The notes: a model not told the origin generated them from the sequence alone. Counted from the first letter of the stretch, positions 44,389-54,642 are shown. The stretch: DNA of 64,000 nt from Maricaulis sp. (GCF_015665295.1 NZ_JADFAJ010000001.1:62001-126000); one strand, 5' to 3'. A program made the numbers and translations.

Positions 44389-44996
44389 CGTGGCACGAAT
44401 TGTCCCCCGGATCGCGTCGGCTCGTCCCGAAAGTCGAACACGGTTGTGTCGGAGACGAGTCCATCAAGTGGCTCATCATGACTGTAGGCGGGGAGCTCCG
44501 CAACCATCTGGCAGTCAAACGCCAGTCCGATCGCGAGGGTGGGACCGGATGCGCGCAGGGTGGCAAGCGTGCAGTCATAATAGCCCTTGCCGAAACCCAG
44601 CCGGTTGCCGGCATGGTCACTGGCAAGCAGCGGCACAAGAAGGAGGTTCGGCCGGCATTCCGCTTGACTGGCCAGCGGCTCGGACACGCCCATGCCGCGC
44701 CGCTCCAGCGGATCGCCATCCCGATAGCTGCGGAAGCTCAGCGCACGACCAGCCCCCATTACGACGGGAAGGCACAACCGGACGCCTTTGGCGGCAAGCC
44801 TGTTCATCAATGGGCGGGGATCGATTTCACCGGTAAGCGGCCAATAGCCGGCCACGACCGCTCCAGCGGGCGGTATCCACTGGTCCGGAAAACCGGCGGC
44901 CAGCAATTGCCCCGCCTCAGGCCGGGCCTGCGCGGCCCTGCGCCGCAGCTCAAGCATGCGGGTCCGCAAGGCGGGCTTGTCCGTGGATGAGATCAT
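44385..44996 (-). CDS. fau: 5-formyltetrahydrofolate cyclo-ligase
   Basis: A 203-residue enzyme that recycles 5-formyltetrahydrofolate to 5,10-methenyltetrahydrofolate with ATP. The signature LGFGKGYYD and the N-terminal basic segment (ALRTRMLELRRRAAQ) are clear, with VAGYWPLTGEIDPRPL in between. It stands directly after the probable 6S RNA and zapA, the same zapA-ssrS-ygfA order as in E. coli. Confidence 0.92.
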   Translation of the reverse strand: MISSTDKPALRTRMLELRRRAAQARPEAGQLLAAGFPDQWIPPAGAVVAGYWPLTGEIDPRPLMNRLAAKGVRLCLPVVMGAGRALSFRSYRDGDPLERRGMGVSEPLASQAECRPNLLLVPLLASDHAGNRLGFGKGYYDCTLATLRASGPTLAIGLAFDCQMVAELPAYSHDEPLDGLVSDTTVFDFRDEPTRSGGQFVPR

Positions 44997-44999
44997 GTG

Positions 45000-45170
45000 G
45001 CGGCTCCACTCGCGCCGTCAGAGCGTGTATATCCCCACAAACCCGACAGTTCAGGTGGGCACCACTTGAACGGGACCAGGGTCCCAGACAGAGGCAGTTC
45101 CCTCGTGGAGGTGTACGGTCCGCAGGATAAACGCTCCACTCGTACGCAGCAGATAACCGCCGCCCCCTAT
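45000..45170 (-). ncRNA. ssrS: Probable 6S RNA (SsrS)
   Basis: The 196-bp gap between zapA and fau is the conserved location of 6S RNA. On the minus strand GAGCGTTTATCC (about 45125-45136) can pair with GGATATACACGCTC (about 45021-45034) to form a closing stem. Inside are further hairpins, such as GTTCAAGTGG with CCACCTGAAC, and GGGACC with GGTCCC. No reading frame with support covers the region. Ends are approximate. 6S RNA binds and inhibits the housekeeping RNA polymerase holoenzyme. Confidence 0.6.
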
Positions 45171-45192
45171 GTGGAGCCGAATGCGACCAAGC

Positions 45193-45618
45193 TCAAGCGC
45201 CAGCTTCCGCAAGCGCGTCATTCTGCGCAGATATTGTATGATCGCCCGTCGGATCGGCATCACCCGCCTCCATCGCGTCGGCGAAACTTTCCATGCGCTG
45301 GGCGAGCCGGTCGAGCTGGTCAGCCAAGCGCCCCCGGGCTTCGGCATGCAGGCTGGTCGCGCCGTGGTTTTCATGCCGCAGGCGCTGTATCTGACCTTCC
45401 AGCGCCTCGACCCGACTGTCGGCCTCCTTCAGATCATCCACCAGGATGAGCGATGCCATCAAGAGCAGCCGCAAATCCCCGATCTGTCCCACCTGCCCTG
45501 AAATCTCGCCGACACGCTTGTCGAGACTGGCGGCGAGCTCACGCAGATAGGCCTCCTGTCCCTCCTCGCAACCGATCGTGAAATCGCGTCCATTGAGAGT
45601 GACGGTCACGCGCGACAT
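45193..45618 (-). CDS. zapA: Cell division protein ZapA
   Basis: A 141-residue FtsZ-associated protein. The N-terminal ZapA domain (VTVTLNGRDFTIGCEEGQEAYLRELAASLDKRVGEI, then LRLLLMASLILVDDL) is followed by a coiled coil (about residues 60-115). GGGAGGGAT precedes the start. It lies three bases after the coiled-coil gene described as ZauP in Caulobacter. The C-terminal tail after the coiled coil is unstructured. Confidence 0.92.
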   Translation of the reverse strand: MSRVTVTLNGRDFTIGCEEGQEAYLRELAASLDKRVGEISGQVGQIGDLRLLLMASLILVDDLKEADSRVEALEGQIQRLRHENHGATSLHAEARGRLADQLDRLAQRMESFADAMEAGDADPTGDHTISAQNDALAEAGA

Positions 45619-45621
45619 CGC

Positions 45622-45918
45622 CTATCCCTCCCCAGCCATCAACAAGCCGCGCAGATCGGTGATGGCACCGTCGAGCGCATCCGACGCCGCTTGAGCGGCC
45701 TCCTGCAAGGCAGCCTCGCGTCCGCGGGCCTCGTCCAGCGCCTCGGCCAGGTTGGCCCGATCGACATCGGCATCGCGCGCCTCAACCGCAGCAGCTTCCG
45801 CCTTCCGCACGCGGGCCCGCATCGTTCGCGCGACGCTTTCGACACGGCCCATCGCCCTGTCGAGACGGGCTACCACCACCTCAAGCGCATCTTCAGGCAT
45901 ATCGGAACGCACGTTCAT
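45622..45918 (-). CDS. zauP: ZapA-associated coiled-coil protein, ZauP-like
   Basis: A 98-residue protein that is almost entirely a charged alpha-helical coiled coil (EVVVARLDRAMGRVESVARTM through REAALQEAAQAASDALDGAI). In Caulobacter the gene just upstream of zapA encodes ZauP, which forms a complex with ZapA to focus the Z-ring. Position, size and composition match here. Sequence-level homology could not be tested, so the name rests on synteny and coiled-coil character. Confidence 0.75.
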   Translation of the reverse strand: MNVRSDMPEDALEVVVARLDRAMGRVESVARTMRARVRKAEAAAVEARDADVDRANLAEALDEARGREAALQEAAQAASDALDGAITDLRGLLMAGEG

Positions 45919-46165
45919 ACGCCTAGAATCTGCTGTGTCGCTTCAAAGTTCAAGTTCTTCTTCAACTTCATCCCCTGCGACTTTGACTCCAGACTGATTC
46001 ATGCCGATGAAAAGCGGCAGAAAGGCGGATGCTCTTCCGGCGGCTGTCATTCCAATGGCGCGAAATGCTGACAGCGGCGCCACGCCCGCCTGATTGACGC
46101 CGCCTGTCGCGCGGTCCAAACAGAGAGTCTACACCGACCTTCCACGCATACAGGCGCGTATCGGC

Positions 46166-46747
46166 ATGCTTTCCCTTCCAGACTGGGCCTTCTACCCGCT
46201 CGCCACAGCTGCCGCTGCCGGCATGATCGCGCTCGCCGTCAGCTTCGGCGAGAGCGATCATCGCGCGCCGGAGGAAATCCTCGCCGAAGGTCTGGTTTAT
46301 GACGGGCCGGGGCTGGCCGCACTGCAGACGGGCAACGGGCTGACCGCCGAATTCCTGACCGAGAATGGCGAGGCGTTCGTGCGCATTTCCGCTGCGCGGG
46401 GCCCGTTTGACGGTATTCAGTCTGCCGGCGCCTTTTTCACACTGACGCCGGAGGAACGAGAAGCCCTTCAGGGACATCGCGTCCGCATCCGGTTCAATCT
46501 CCGGCAGGCTGATGTTCAACCGGCCGAGGCGACCCGCCTTGCCTTCCTGATCCCTGGTCTCGGCCAGGATTCCTGGCAGCGCATGCCTGTGGGTGAAGAC
46601 TTTGCACCGATCGAGCTCGACATCGAACCGCCCAGCTGCGTCTGGACGGTCGGCTTCATCGGCTTGTGGCCCGACTGGACGACGGATCGCAACACGATCG
46701 ATCTGGAAAGCGTCGAGCTTATGGCTCTTGAGCCGGTGACGTGCTGA
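46166..46747 (+). CDS. Membrane-anchored hypothetical protein
   Basis: A 193-residue protein starting MLSLPDWAF. One N-terminal hydrophobic helix (FYPLATAAAAGMIALAVSFG) is followed by a beta-rich periplasmic part (VRIRFNLRQADVQPAE, RLAFLIPGLGQDSWQRMPV, CVWTVGFIGLWPDW) that could be a jelly-roll-like domain. It is not recognised. Its 3' end overlaps the convergent glycosyltransferase gene by 29 bases. The start is uncertain, as a TTG at 46094 is in frame. Confidence 0.6.
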   Translation: MLSLPDWAFYPLATAAAAGMIALAVSFGESDHRAPEEILAEGLVYDGPGLAALQTGNGLTAEFLTENGEAFVRISAARGPFDGIQSAGAFFTLTPEEREALQGHRVRIRFNLRQADVQPAEATRLAFLIPGLGQDSWQRMPVGEDFAPIELDIEPPSCVWTVGFIGLWPDWTTDRNTIDLESVELMALEPVTC

Positions 46748-47747
46748 CGATCCGGCCGTCATAGGGCCGCACATCGGGCGCGCGGGTCAATAGCCCTTTC
46801 GAGCTCCAGAACATCATGCGGGCAAAGGCCAGCGCCGAAACGGTACGCGCTCGCTGGCTCTCTCGCCGTGCCTGCATGACCGATGGCCAGGCCTTGAGGC
46901 AGTCGAAGATTGCTTTCCAGTACAGCTTGAACTGGCCCGACTTCCACGCTCCCCACGACAACAGGAGTGTCGCGGCAAAGTGGAAGGGCATCGTCACCCA
47001 GAGCAGCCAGGACGGCATATTCTTCAAGTACACCCACAACCGGTTGCGCACGCCGTAATAGGTCGCGACCTCGGAGCGGCGCCCGGACGACGCATAGCCG
47101 ATATGATCAACAGCCGCGTAGCGAAGCTGGATCGCGCGGTGGCCAGTCAGTCGTGCCCGCACGGCGAGATCGACGTCCTCATTGTAGCAGAACAGCCGCT
47201 CGTCGAACCCGCCCAGCCCGTCGAACACGTCCTTGCGTACAAGCGCAGCAGCGCCGCAAGGCCCGAAGACCTCGCCTTCTTCCGGCAAAAGGCTGACGGG
47301 CCGCAAGTAACCGGCACGATATGCCAGGCCGGTTACGTGATAGACATCGCCGGCACCGTCCAGCAGTCCCGGCTGGCCCGCGCAATACTGCGTCGAGCCG
47401 AACAGGGCGATGTCGGGATAGCGCAGCACCGCGAGCTCCAATTGCTCCACCCAGTCGGCATGCGGGTAGGCGTCGGGGTTCAGCATTGCGATCCAGCGTG
47501 ACCCGCAAAGCCCAACCAGCTTGTTCATGCCGCCGGCAAAGCCGAGATTTTCGTCGCTTTCGACAAGTCGCACACCGTCCGGCATGTCGTCGGCACTCAC
47601 GCGCTGCCCTTCAGGCGAACCGTTTTCCAGAACAATGATCTCGCGCGGAGCGCGCGTCTGGGCCTGCAGCGCGGCGAGGCAACCGGCCAGCGTGCCGGTA
47701 CTCTTGAAAGCGACAATGAGAACGGAGATGTCGGCTGAATCTGACAC
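46719..47747 (-). CDS. Family 2 glycosyltransferase
   Basis: A 342-residue GT-A glycosyltransferase of the rhamnosyl/GT2 type. DISVLIVAFKSTGTLAGCLAAL and EIIVLENGSPEG form the nucleotide-binding start. ENLGFAGGMNKLV and AMLNPDAYP supply the substrate loop and DxD-like acidic site. GGFDERLFCYNEDVDLAVRARLTG is the acceptor-site motif. A C-terminal hydrophobic segment (WLLWVTMPFHFAATLLLSW) probably attaches it to the membrane. It has a GTG start with GGGAAAG upstream. It likely acts in surface polysaccharide assembly. Confidence 0.88.
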   Translation of the reverse strand: MSDSADISVLIVAFKSTGTLAGCLAALQAQTRAPREIIVLENGSPEGQRVSADDMPDGVRLVESDENLGFAGGMNKLVGLCGSRWIAMLNPDAYPHADWVEQLELAVLRYPDIALFGSTQYCAGQPGLLDGAGDVYHVTGLAYRAGYLRPVSLLPEEGEVFGPCGAAALVRKDVFDGLGGFDERLFCYNEDVDLAVRARLTGHRAIQLRYAAVDHIGYASSGRRSEVATYYGVRNRLWVYLKNMPSWLLWVTMPFHFAATLLLSWGAWKSGQFKLYWKAIFDCLKAWPSVMQARRESQRARTVSALAFARMMFWSSKGLLTRAPDVRPYDGRIVSTSPAQEP

Positions 47748-47961
47748 GCGCTTTCCCGGGTTGTGTATTATTTTGCTGCGATGCAGCGACTTTCAATTCG
47801 CCACAGAGCCGTTAGCATGCTTTCCGGCTGTCGCGAACTCCTCCCGCACGTCCCGCGCACGCGCAACTGCCCTTGGCCGTGTCCAAAAGGACCGTTCAGT
47901 GGCAGGTGTGAAGCAGGCAGGCGGGTTGTTGCGGCAAGGCGATGGCTAGGGGGCAATACGC

Positions 47962-49689
47962 GTGAGCGCAATCCTGATCGACACTGTCCTGGTGGTCATG
48001 CTGGGAGCGATTTTGCTGTCCGGCCGCCTGTCGACGGCACGGGCTTTCGCCCTGTTCACCGCGGCCGTGATCCTGACCGGACGCATATCGTTCGACGAGG
48101 CGCTTGCCAGGTTGACGACGCCGGCAATTCTCGCTGTGACGAGCCTGGTCATCATCGCCTCGGCACTTGCCAAACTGCCCGGCCTCAGCCGCGCCGTTTT
48201 CGGCTCTCCGGGGCGAGCACCGCGCCTGACTCTCTTGCGATTCCTCGGATCAGCGGCCCTGGCCTCGTCCGTGACACCGAACACGGCCGTGGTCGCAGCC
48301 CTGCTGGGACCAGCCGTCCGGCGCCCTGACATCTCGCCCCACCTGCTCCTTCTGCCCCTGTCCTATATGGCCCTGGCAGGCGGCATGCTGACCCCGTTCG
48401 GAACCTCTGCCAGCCTGATGGTCACCGGCGAGGCCGCGCGCCTGGGAATCGAGCTATCCGTATTCGACTTTGCTTTCCCCGGGGCGGTCGTCGCACTGTC
48501 TGTCTTCGCTGCCCTGGTACTGGCAGCTCCGGTTATCCTGAAGGAAAGAAAGGCGCCGGAGACGGATACCAGCGGCATCTTCCACATCGAAGCCCGGATC
48601 GAAGACACATCCGCACTCGCCGGGCGCAGTGTTGCAACGGCGCAATTGCGCAAGCTGCACAGCTTCTATCTGGCGGAAATCGTCCGCGGCAACCGGGTGA
48701 TCCGGCCCGTTCACCCGGCCTTCGTGCTGAACGCTGGTGACCGGCTGATTTTCGTCGGCGACGTCTCTCATTTCGACGAGTTGCACAGCATTTCCGGGCT
48801 CACACTTGACGCGGCCCCCAAGCGGCAGACGGCAGACGAATTCTTTCACGCCGTGATCAGCGGCCAGAGCCTGCTCGACGGCAAGACATTGCGGGAAGCC
48901 GATTTCCGGGCCCGCTTCAATGCATCTGTCATGGCCGTGCGGCGCGGTGATGAGCGACTTTCCGGCAAGCTCGGCGATATTCGCCTGCGCACGGGGGATG
49001 TGCTGATCCTGTCAGCCGGCCCCGATTTCGGCAGTCGCGACAATGTCCGCCCAAACCTGCTTATCCTGGATGTCGACACGCCAGGCCAGACCCCGATGGC
49101 ACCGCGCACCGCGTGGGCACTGGGTCTGAGCTTTGCGGCCTTTCTCGTCATTGCCCTGACCCAGGCCATCCCCTTCCACCATGCCGCGCTCGCGCTTGCC
49201 GCGCTGGTGGTGGGATTGAACTGGGCTTCGGCGCGCGAGGTCCGGCGAAGCTTCCCCTTCGATCTCGTTATCATCCTCTGGGGGGCGGTTCTGTTGAGCC
49301 TGCTGATCACCCAATCAGGGGCCGCGGCGACCGCCGCCAATTTCATCGCAGCGGTGACCGGGGAGCTGCCGCCCTATGCGGCCCTGGCGATCATCTTCTT
49401 TTTCGCATGGGCAATGACCGAACTGTTCTCCAATGCCAGTGCCGCCCTGACGGCCCTGCCGGTCGCCCTGGCCACTGCGAACCAGCTCGGCCTGCCACCG
49501 GAAGCCTTTGCCCTGGCTACCGCCTTTGGTGCCAGCGCCAGTTTTTTCATGCCCTTTGGCTACCAGACCCATTTGATGGTGATCACGCCCGGGCGCTATC
49601 GCCTCAGCGACTTCCTGGCACTGGGCAGCGTCGTCTTCGTCGCCTATGCCACCGGAGCACTGACAATTCTCACCCTTTTCTATCTGTGA
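47962..49689 (+). CDS. SLC13/DASS-family anion transporter with RCK_C domains, probably sulfate
   Basis: A 575-residue inner-membrane transporter. Two blocks of transmembrane helices (about residues 5-190 and 390-575) flank a cytoplasmic insert with two TrkA-C/RCK_C-like domains (AEIVRGNRVIRPVHPAFVLNAGDRLIFVGD and MAVRRGDERLSGKLGDIRLRTGDVLIL). The family motifs SSVTPNTAVVAALLGP and TELFSNASAALTALP hold the substrate-binding loops. This insert architecture occurs in sulfate/thiosulfate transporters. Adjacency to cysQ and closeness to cysD/cysNC support sulfate as substrate. GTG start. Confidence 0.85.
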   Translation: MSAILIDTVLVVMLGAILLSGRLSTARAFALFTAAVILTGRISFDEALARLTTPAILAVTSLVIIASALAKLPGLSRAVFGSPGRAPRLTLLRFLGSAALASSVTPNTAVVAALLGPAVRRPDISPHLLLLPLSYMALAGGMLTPFGTSASLMVTGEAARLGIELSVFDFAFPGAVVALSVFAALVLAAPVILKERKAPETDTSGIFHIEARIEDTSALAGRSVATAQLRKLHSFYLAEIVRGNRVIRPVHPAFVLNAGDRLIFVGDVSHFDELHSISGLTLDAAPKRQTADEFFHAVISGQSLLDGKTLREADFRARFNASVMAVRRGDERLSGKLGDIRLRTGDVLILSAGPDFGSRDNVRPNLLILDVDTPGQTPMAPRTAWALGLSFAAFLVIALTQAIPFHHAALALAALVVGLNWASAREVRRSFPFDLVIILWGAVLLSLLITQSGAAATAANFIAAVTGELPPYAALAIIFFFAWAMTELFSNASAALTALPVALATANQLGLPPEAFALATAFGASASFFMPFGYQTHLMVITPGRYRLSDFLALGSVVFVAYATGALTILTLFYL

Positions 49690-49703
49690 TCTGGACCTGA
49701 CGC

Positions 49704-50513
49704 ATGACCAATCTCGACGACAAGAATGCCATCGCCTTTGAATTTGCCCGCATCTGCTCGATCGCCGCCGTCACGATCATGGAGATTTATGAGAGTGATT
49801 TCGAAGCGCGCGGCAAGGACGACAAATCCCCGGTGACGGATGCCGACGAACTGGCCGAGGCGATCATCCTCGCCGAGCTGGAAACCGCCATGCCGGGCAT
49901 TCCGGTGCTCGCAGAAGAAAGTTTTGCCGCCGGTTTCCGTCCCAAGACGGACGGCGCGTTCATCCTTGTCGATCCGGTCGATGGCACCAAGGAGTTCATC
50001 AACAAGAATGGTGAGTTCACCGTCAATATTGCCCTGATCGAAAACCGCGCGCCGACAGCAGGCTGCGTCTTTGCTCCGGCCCGCGAACGGATCTTTGTGG
50101 GCGGCACAGAGGCCTGGGCCGGATCCCTCAAAGCCGGCGAAAGCGTCAGCCCGGACCGGCTCGAGACGATCACTACGCGCGCGCGCCCGGCAGGCGGAAT
50201 GACAGCGGTGATGAGCCGCTCACATGCCGACGCTAACACGCTCGCCTTTGCCGACGCCCAAGGCGTGACCGAAAAAGTATCGGCCGGATCGTCACTGAAA
50301 TTCTGCCTGGTGGCCGAAGGCACGGCAGACGTCTATCCGCGCTTCGGGCCGACCAAGGAATGGGATACCGGCGCCGGCCACGCCGTGCTCAATGCCGCCG
50401 GCGGCGCCGTTCTGACGCCGGACGGTGAGCCCTTCATCTACGCCAAGGAAGAGGTCGAATACCTCAATGGGGCGTTTGTGGCATGGGGGCAGAGCGCCTG
50501 GCCAAAGGCTTAG
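49704..50513 (+). CDS. cysQ: 3'(2'),5'-bisphosphate nucleotidase CysQ
   Basis: A 269-residue magnesium-dependent phosphatase that removes the 3' phosphate of PAP, the by-product of PAPS-using enzymes. The inositol-monophosphatase fold motifs are clear: SPVTDADELAEAIIL, LAEESFAA, VDPVDGTKEFINKNGEFTVNIAL and the C-terminal EWDTGAGHAVLNAAGG. It lies 14 bp after the transporter gene and probably shares its transcript. Confidence 0.93.
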   Translation: MTNLDDKNAIAFEFARICSIAAVTIMEIYESDFEARGKDDKSPVTDADELAEAIILAELETAMPGIPVLAEESFAAGFRPKTDGAFILVDPVDGTKEFINKNGEFTVNIALIENRAPTAGCVFAPARERIFVGGTEAWAGSLKAGESVSPDRLETITTRARPAGGMTAVMSRSHADANTLAFADAQGVTEKVSAGSSLKFCLVAEGTADVYPRFGPTKEWDTGAGHAVLNAAGGAVLTPDGEPFIYAKEEVEYLNGAFVAWGQSAWPKA

Positions 50514-50550
50514 GCGGCGGGCTCACCGCCGGGCGATGCCATCCCCAAAA

Positions 50551-52446
50551 CTATCCGAGACGTCCCCTGCGCTTGAGCTCGGCAATCACCTGGTCGGCGG
50601 CATCTTCAGCACTGAGATCGGCTGTACGAATGTGCAACTCAGGCGTTTCCGGTGTTTCGTAGGGACTGTCGAAACCGGTGAAGTTCTTGATCTCGCCAGC
50701 CTTTGCTTTCTTGTAAAGCCCCTTCGGATCACGCTCGATGCAGACCTCGAGCGGCGCATCGATAAAGACTTCGATGAACTCGCCATCATCGACCAGTTCC
50801 CGAACCATTTGCCGTTCCGAGCGGAAGGGCGAAATGAAGGAACAGGTCACGATCAGACCGGAATCGACGAAAAGTCTTCCGACCTCGCCGATACGACGGA
50901 CGTTCTCGACGCGGTCCTCGTCGGTGAAACCAAGATCGCGGTTCAACCCGTGGCGGACATTGTCGCCATCCAGCGAATAGGTGTGGTGACCCGCTTGCGA
51001 CAGCTTGCGCTCGACGAGGTTGGCAACCGTTGACTTGCCGGCGCCGGAGAGGCCCGTGAACCAGAGGATGGCCGGCTTTTGGCCCTTGATCTGGGCCCGG
51101 GCCTCCTTCGTCACATCCATCGCGTGATGGTGGATGTTGGACGCGCGGCGCAGGCCGAACTCGATCATGCCGGCACCGACCGTCTGGTTGGTGAAGCGGT
51201 CGATCAGTATGAATGCGCCCATGTCGCGGATCTGGTGATAGGGATCAAAGGCAATCGCGCGAGCCGTCGACATATTGCAGAAGCCGATCCCGTTCATTTC
51301 GAGCTTGCGGCTGGGCTTCTTCTCATAGGTATTGACGTCGACGCGGTGCTTCAGCGCCGACACGGTCGCCGGCGTCGTCGCCGTACCGATCTTGAGCAGG
51401 TAGGAACGCCCCGGAAGCAGGTCTTCCTCGGACATCCACAGCAATTCGGCAGCGAACTGGTCCGTCACCTCGGGGCGCGCATCGGCCGCCGCGATGATGT
51501 CGCCACGGGAGATATCGATCTCGTGGTTGAGGACCAGCGTTACCGCTTCGCCGGCAACGGCCTCGGCCAGATCACCGTCGGCCGTCACGATTCGTTCCAC
51601 ATTGGCCGCCTGGCCGGACTGCGCCACTATGATCGCATCGCCCAGCTTCACGGTGCCGGCGACGATCGTCCCGGAATAACCGCGGAAATTCAGATTGGGA
51701 CGGTTCACCCACTGGACCGGCATGCGGAAGGGTTCGTTCTGGATCTCGCTATTGATGTCGAGACCTTCCAGGTGCTCGATTAGCGTCGGTCCGGTGTGCC
51801 AGCTCATCTCCTCGCTGCGCTTGGTGACATTGTCGCCATAGCGGGCCGACATCGGGATCGGCGTGATTGTCTCGAAGCCAAGCGCCTCGGCGCTCTTGAG
51901 GTAGCTGGCGACAATCTCATGGAAACGCCCCCGCGAGTGCTCGACGAGATCCATCTTGTTGACCGCCAACACGATGTGGCGGATGCCCATCATGCGCGCA
52001 ATATACGTGTGACGCAGGGACTGGACGAGCACGCCCTTGCGCGCATCAATCATCATGACAGCGACATCGGCGGTCGAGGCACCTGTCGCCATATTACGGG
52101 TATATTGTTCGTGGCCGGGTGTGTCGGCGACGACGAATTTGCGCTTCTCCGTCGAGAAAAAACGGTAGGCGACATCGATCGTGATGCCCTGTTCGCGCTC
52201 GGCCTCCAGGCCATCAAGCAGCAGCGCGAAATCGATCTCGTCACCGGCGGTGCCGTGCTTGCGACTGTCGCGCTCAAGCACATTGAGCTGGTCTTCGAAC
52301 AAAAGCTTGCTGTCATAGAGAAGACGACCGATCAGCGTCGACTTTCCGTCATCCACCGAGCCGCAGGTCAGGAAACGCAGAACGCCCTGGCCACCGGACT
52401 GGGTGAGCCGCTCCATCACGTCAGCGCGCGTGCTTTCAACAGTCAT
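50551..52446 (-). CDS. cysNC: Bifunctional sulfate adenylyltransferase subunit 1/adenylylsulfate kinase CysNC
   Basis: A 631-residue fusion. The N-terminal CysN part is an EF-Tu-like GTPase ([16 protein letters not shown] near residues 28-43, [26 protein letters not shown]) that drives APS formation with CysD. From about residue 460 an APS kinase domain follows ([34 protein letters not shown]), which makes PAPS. The fusion is common in proteobacteria. Its start shares one base with the cysD stop. PAPS would serve both assimilation and the sulfotransferases nearby. Confidence 0.96.
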   Translation of the reverse strand: MTVESTRADVMERLTQSGGQGVLRFLTCGSVDDGKSTLIGRLLYDSKLLFEDQLNVLERDSRKHGTAGDEIDFALLLDGLEAEREQGITIDVAYRFFSTEKRKFVVADTPGHEQYTRNMATGASTADVAVMMIDARKGVLVQSLRHTYIARMMGIRHIVLAVNKMDLVEHSRGRFHEIVASYLKSAEALGFETITPIPMSARYGDNVTKRSEEMSWHTGPTLIEHLEGLDINSEIQNEPFRMPVQWVNRPNLNFRGYSGTIVAGTVKLGDAIIVAQSGQAANVERIVTADGDLAEAVAGEAVTLVLNHEIDISRGDIIAAADARPEVTDQFAAELLWMSEEDLLPGRSYLLKIGTATTPATVSALKHRVDVNTYEKKPSRKLEMNGIGFCNMSTARAIAFDPYHQIRDMGAFILIDRFTNQTVGAGMIEFGLRRASNIHHHAMDVTKEARAQIKGQKPAILWFTGLSGAGKSTVANLVERKLSQAGHHTYSLDGDNVRHGLNRDLGFTDEDRVENVRRIGEVGRLFVDSGLIVTCSFISPFRSERQMVRELVDDGEFIEVFIDAPLEVCIERDPKGLYKKAKAGEIKNFTGFDSPYETPETPELHIRTADLSAEDAADQVIAELKRRGRLG

Positions 52447-53414
52447 CAGAAGTAACCCTCGCGCTTCTTCTTCTCCATCGACCCGGCTTCATCATGGTCG
52501 ATCAGGCGTCCGGACCGCTCAGAGGTCCGGGCCGTCAGCATTTCCATCACAATCTCTTCGAGAGTCTGGGCGCTCGACTCGATGGCACCGGTGAGCGGAT
52601 AGCAGCCCAGGGTCCGGAACCGCACAAGTTTGAGATCCGGCTTCTCGCCCTCCTTGAGCGGCAGGCGCTCATCGTCGACCATAATAAGCTGGCCATCGCG
52701 CTCCACGACCGGCCGGTGGGCTGCGAAATAGAGCGGCACGATCGGGATGTCGTCCTCGAGGATGTACTGCCAGATATCCAGCTCGGTCCAGTTTGACAGC
52801 GGGAAGACGCGGATCGACTCACCCTTCTTGATCTTCGTATTGAAATTGCGCCACAGCTCGGGCCGCTGGTTCTTCGGGTCCCAGCCATGATTGGTGTCGC
52901 GGAACGAGAAGATCCGCTCCTTGGCGCGCGACTTTTCCTCATCCCGGCGAGCACCACCGAAGGCGGCGTCATACTGGTGCCGATTCATGGCAGAGCGCAG
53001 CGCCTCGGTCTTCAGCACCTGAGTGTGAAGCTGCGACCCGCTGTCCCACGGGTTCACCCCGCGGTCGATCGCTTCCTGATTGATTTCCACACGGATATCC
53101 AGTCCCAGCGCCTCGGCCAACGCGTTGCGATAGGTGATCATGTCGCGGAATTTGAAGGTCGTATCGACGTGCTGAAGCGGGAAAGGCAGTCGCGAGGGAA
53201 AGAAGGCCTTCAGGGCCAAGTGCAGCATGACTGCACTGTCCTTGCCGATCGAGTAGAGCATGACCGGGTTTTCAAACTCGGACGCCACTTCACGCATGAT
53301 GTGCATGCTTTCGGACTCGAGTGCCTTCAAATGAGACGACAGCGGACGCGCCCGTTTCTTGGCCGACTTGAAGCGCTCGGCATAGGCCCGCACTGTTTCC
53401 TGGATCCCGCTCAT
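52446..53414 (-). CDS. cysD: Sulfate adenylyltransferase subunit 2
   Basis: A 322-residue PAPS-reductase-fold subunit of ATP sulfurylase. Motifs [20 protein letters not shown] (PP-loop), [40 protein letters not shown] and [12 protein letters not shown] are intact. The first 20 residues are longer than in E. coli. The start is supported by GAGGGTAAA directly upstream. It heads the cysD-cysNC operon. Confidence 0.96.
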   Translation of the reverse strand: MSGIQETVRAYAERFKSAKKRARPLSSHLKALESESMHIMREVASEFENPVMLYSIGKDSAVMLHLALKAFFPSRLPFPLQHVDTTFKFRDMITYRNALAEALGLDIRVEINQEAIDRGVNPWDSGSQLHTQVLKTEALRSAMNRHQYDAAFGGARRDEEKSRAKERIFSFRDTNHGWDPKNQRPELWRNFNTKIKKGESIRVFPLSNWTELDIWQYILEDDIPIVPLYFAAHRPVVERDGQLIMVDDERLPLKEGEKPDLKLVRFRTLGCYPLTGAIESSAQTLEEIVMEMLTARTSERSGRLIDHDEAGSMEKKKREGYF

Positions 53415-53590
53415 TTTACCCTCATTCAGTCTTGTCGATGCACTGCCGAGCAGACGCCCTGCATCCTGTCGCGACTTAGGACAGGCAGCGGGCGATTACC
53501 ACCCTCCGCCGATCCGGTGTGTCAGCCAGCCCGGGCTTTCGCGCAAGGGCGCTATCAACACCCACACCCGGGCCACGGGGGCTACCGGCA

Positions 53591-54427
53591 TCAATCGGCG
53601 CCGACGTCGGCACTCTCGTCATCAAAATCATCTCCGGCATCCGCCGTGTCCTCGGTCGGCGCAGCGAAGTATTCAGCACCTTCGGAATAGCCGAACTCGA
53701 ACATCACCTCGCCGCAAACCTCGCGGAATGTCGCGATCTCTTCAGCGGTCCATTCAACCTCATCAATCGACTTTGGTGTTGCGTTGAGATCGCCGCTCGA
53801 TTGCGGCCGGTCATTCTGGAAAAAGCCGAGCATCTGTGCACGCTGCTCATCATCGAGGCGCAGGACCACACCGAGATCGCGGACGACCTTTTCGGGGTTC
53901 TGCGCGATCTCGAACTGGTCGATCTCGACAAAGTCACACTGCAGCCGGGCCCGGCTGACACGCCAGGCGGCCATGCACTTTGCCCAGGACTGGCAATGCC
54001 CTTCGAAGTCAACATGCGGAAATTTCTTCACCGCTGACCGTACAACCTCGATGCCGCGACGCTTGGCAAACACCACCTTCATGCCCGGGAAACCGCGCTG
54101 CATCAGCGGGATGGCCGTGATGCCATCAAGCCCCGGTGTCTTGTCGACGAATGCCGTCGAGCCATAGAACTCCTGGTACATGTCGCGGACCGGCTCCATC
54201 ATCGCCTTTCGGAACTTGGCGGCATCGACGTGATGGAGCATGTGGTTCGGATTTTCGGCCTGGCGCTTCCGGCGCGCGAAATACTCGTTCACAGCGCGAT
54301 TGAGCATCAGCACCACAGGATAGAAATGGCCTTCGCCATGCCCTGGAAGCCCGGTCGTCTTGCGGATCGTGTTCAGGAGGATACTGGTACCCGACCGGCC
54401 CGATCCGACAACAAAAATAGGCTCCAT
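53591..54427 (-). CDS. PAPS-dependent sulfotransferase
   Basis: A 278-residue sulfotransferase-family protein. The 5'-phosphosulfate loop is at the N-terminus (IFVVGSGRSGTSILL), and a 3'-phosphate-binding region is suggested by KVVFAKRRGIEVVRSAV. VDKTPGLDG lies between them. The C-terminus is acidic (ADAGDDFDDESADVGAD). The start at 54427 puts the loop a few residues in and has AGGA upstream. A position 176 bp after cysD, near PAPS-making genes, suits a role in sulfating a surface glycan. The acceptor is unknown. Confidence 0.82.
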   Translation of the reverse strand: MEPIFVVGSGRSGTSILLNTIRKTTGLPGHGEGHFYPVVLMLNRAVNEYFARRKRQAENPNHMLHHVDAAKFRKAMMEPVRDMYQEFYGSTAFVDKTPGLDGITAIPLMQRGFPGMKVVFAKRRGIEVVRSAVKKFPHVDFEGHCQSWAKCMAAWRVSRARLQCDFVEIDQFEIAQNPEKVVRDLGVVLRLDDEQRAQMLGFFQNDRPQSSGDLNATPKSIDEVEWTAEEIATFREVCGEVMFEFGYSEGAEYFAAPTEDTADAGDDFDDESADVGAD

Positions 54428-54642
54428 GCGATTTATCCTGTCCGTCGTTCTATCAGTTTGGCTGTTCATGCCCCGGAAGGACTCCGGTGCGGTTCATGGC
54501 GCTGGAAAATGCCGCCCGGCTCTGCCGGGACAGGTTTCTTTTGTCGTATCCGGCCGGAGAGTGCAAGCGCATGCACTGGCGGTAATGCGAGGTTTTTCGC
54601 AACTGCACACAGATGGACACAGCTGCCCGCGCATTGTCCCGA

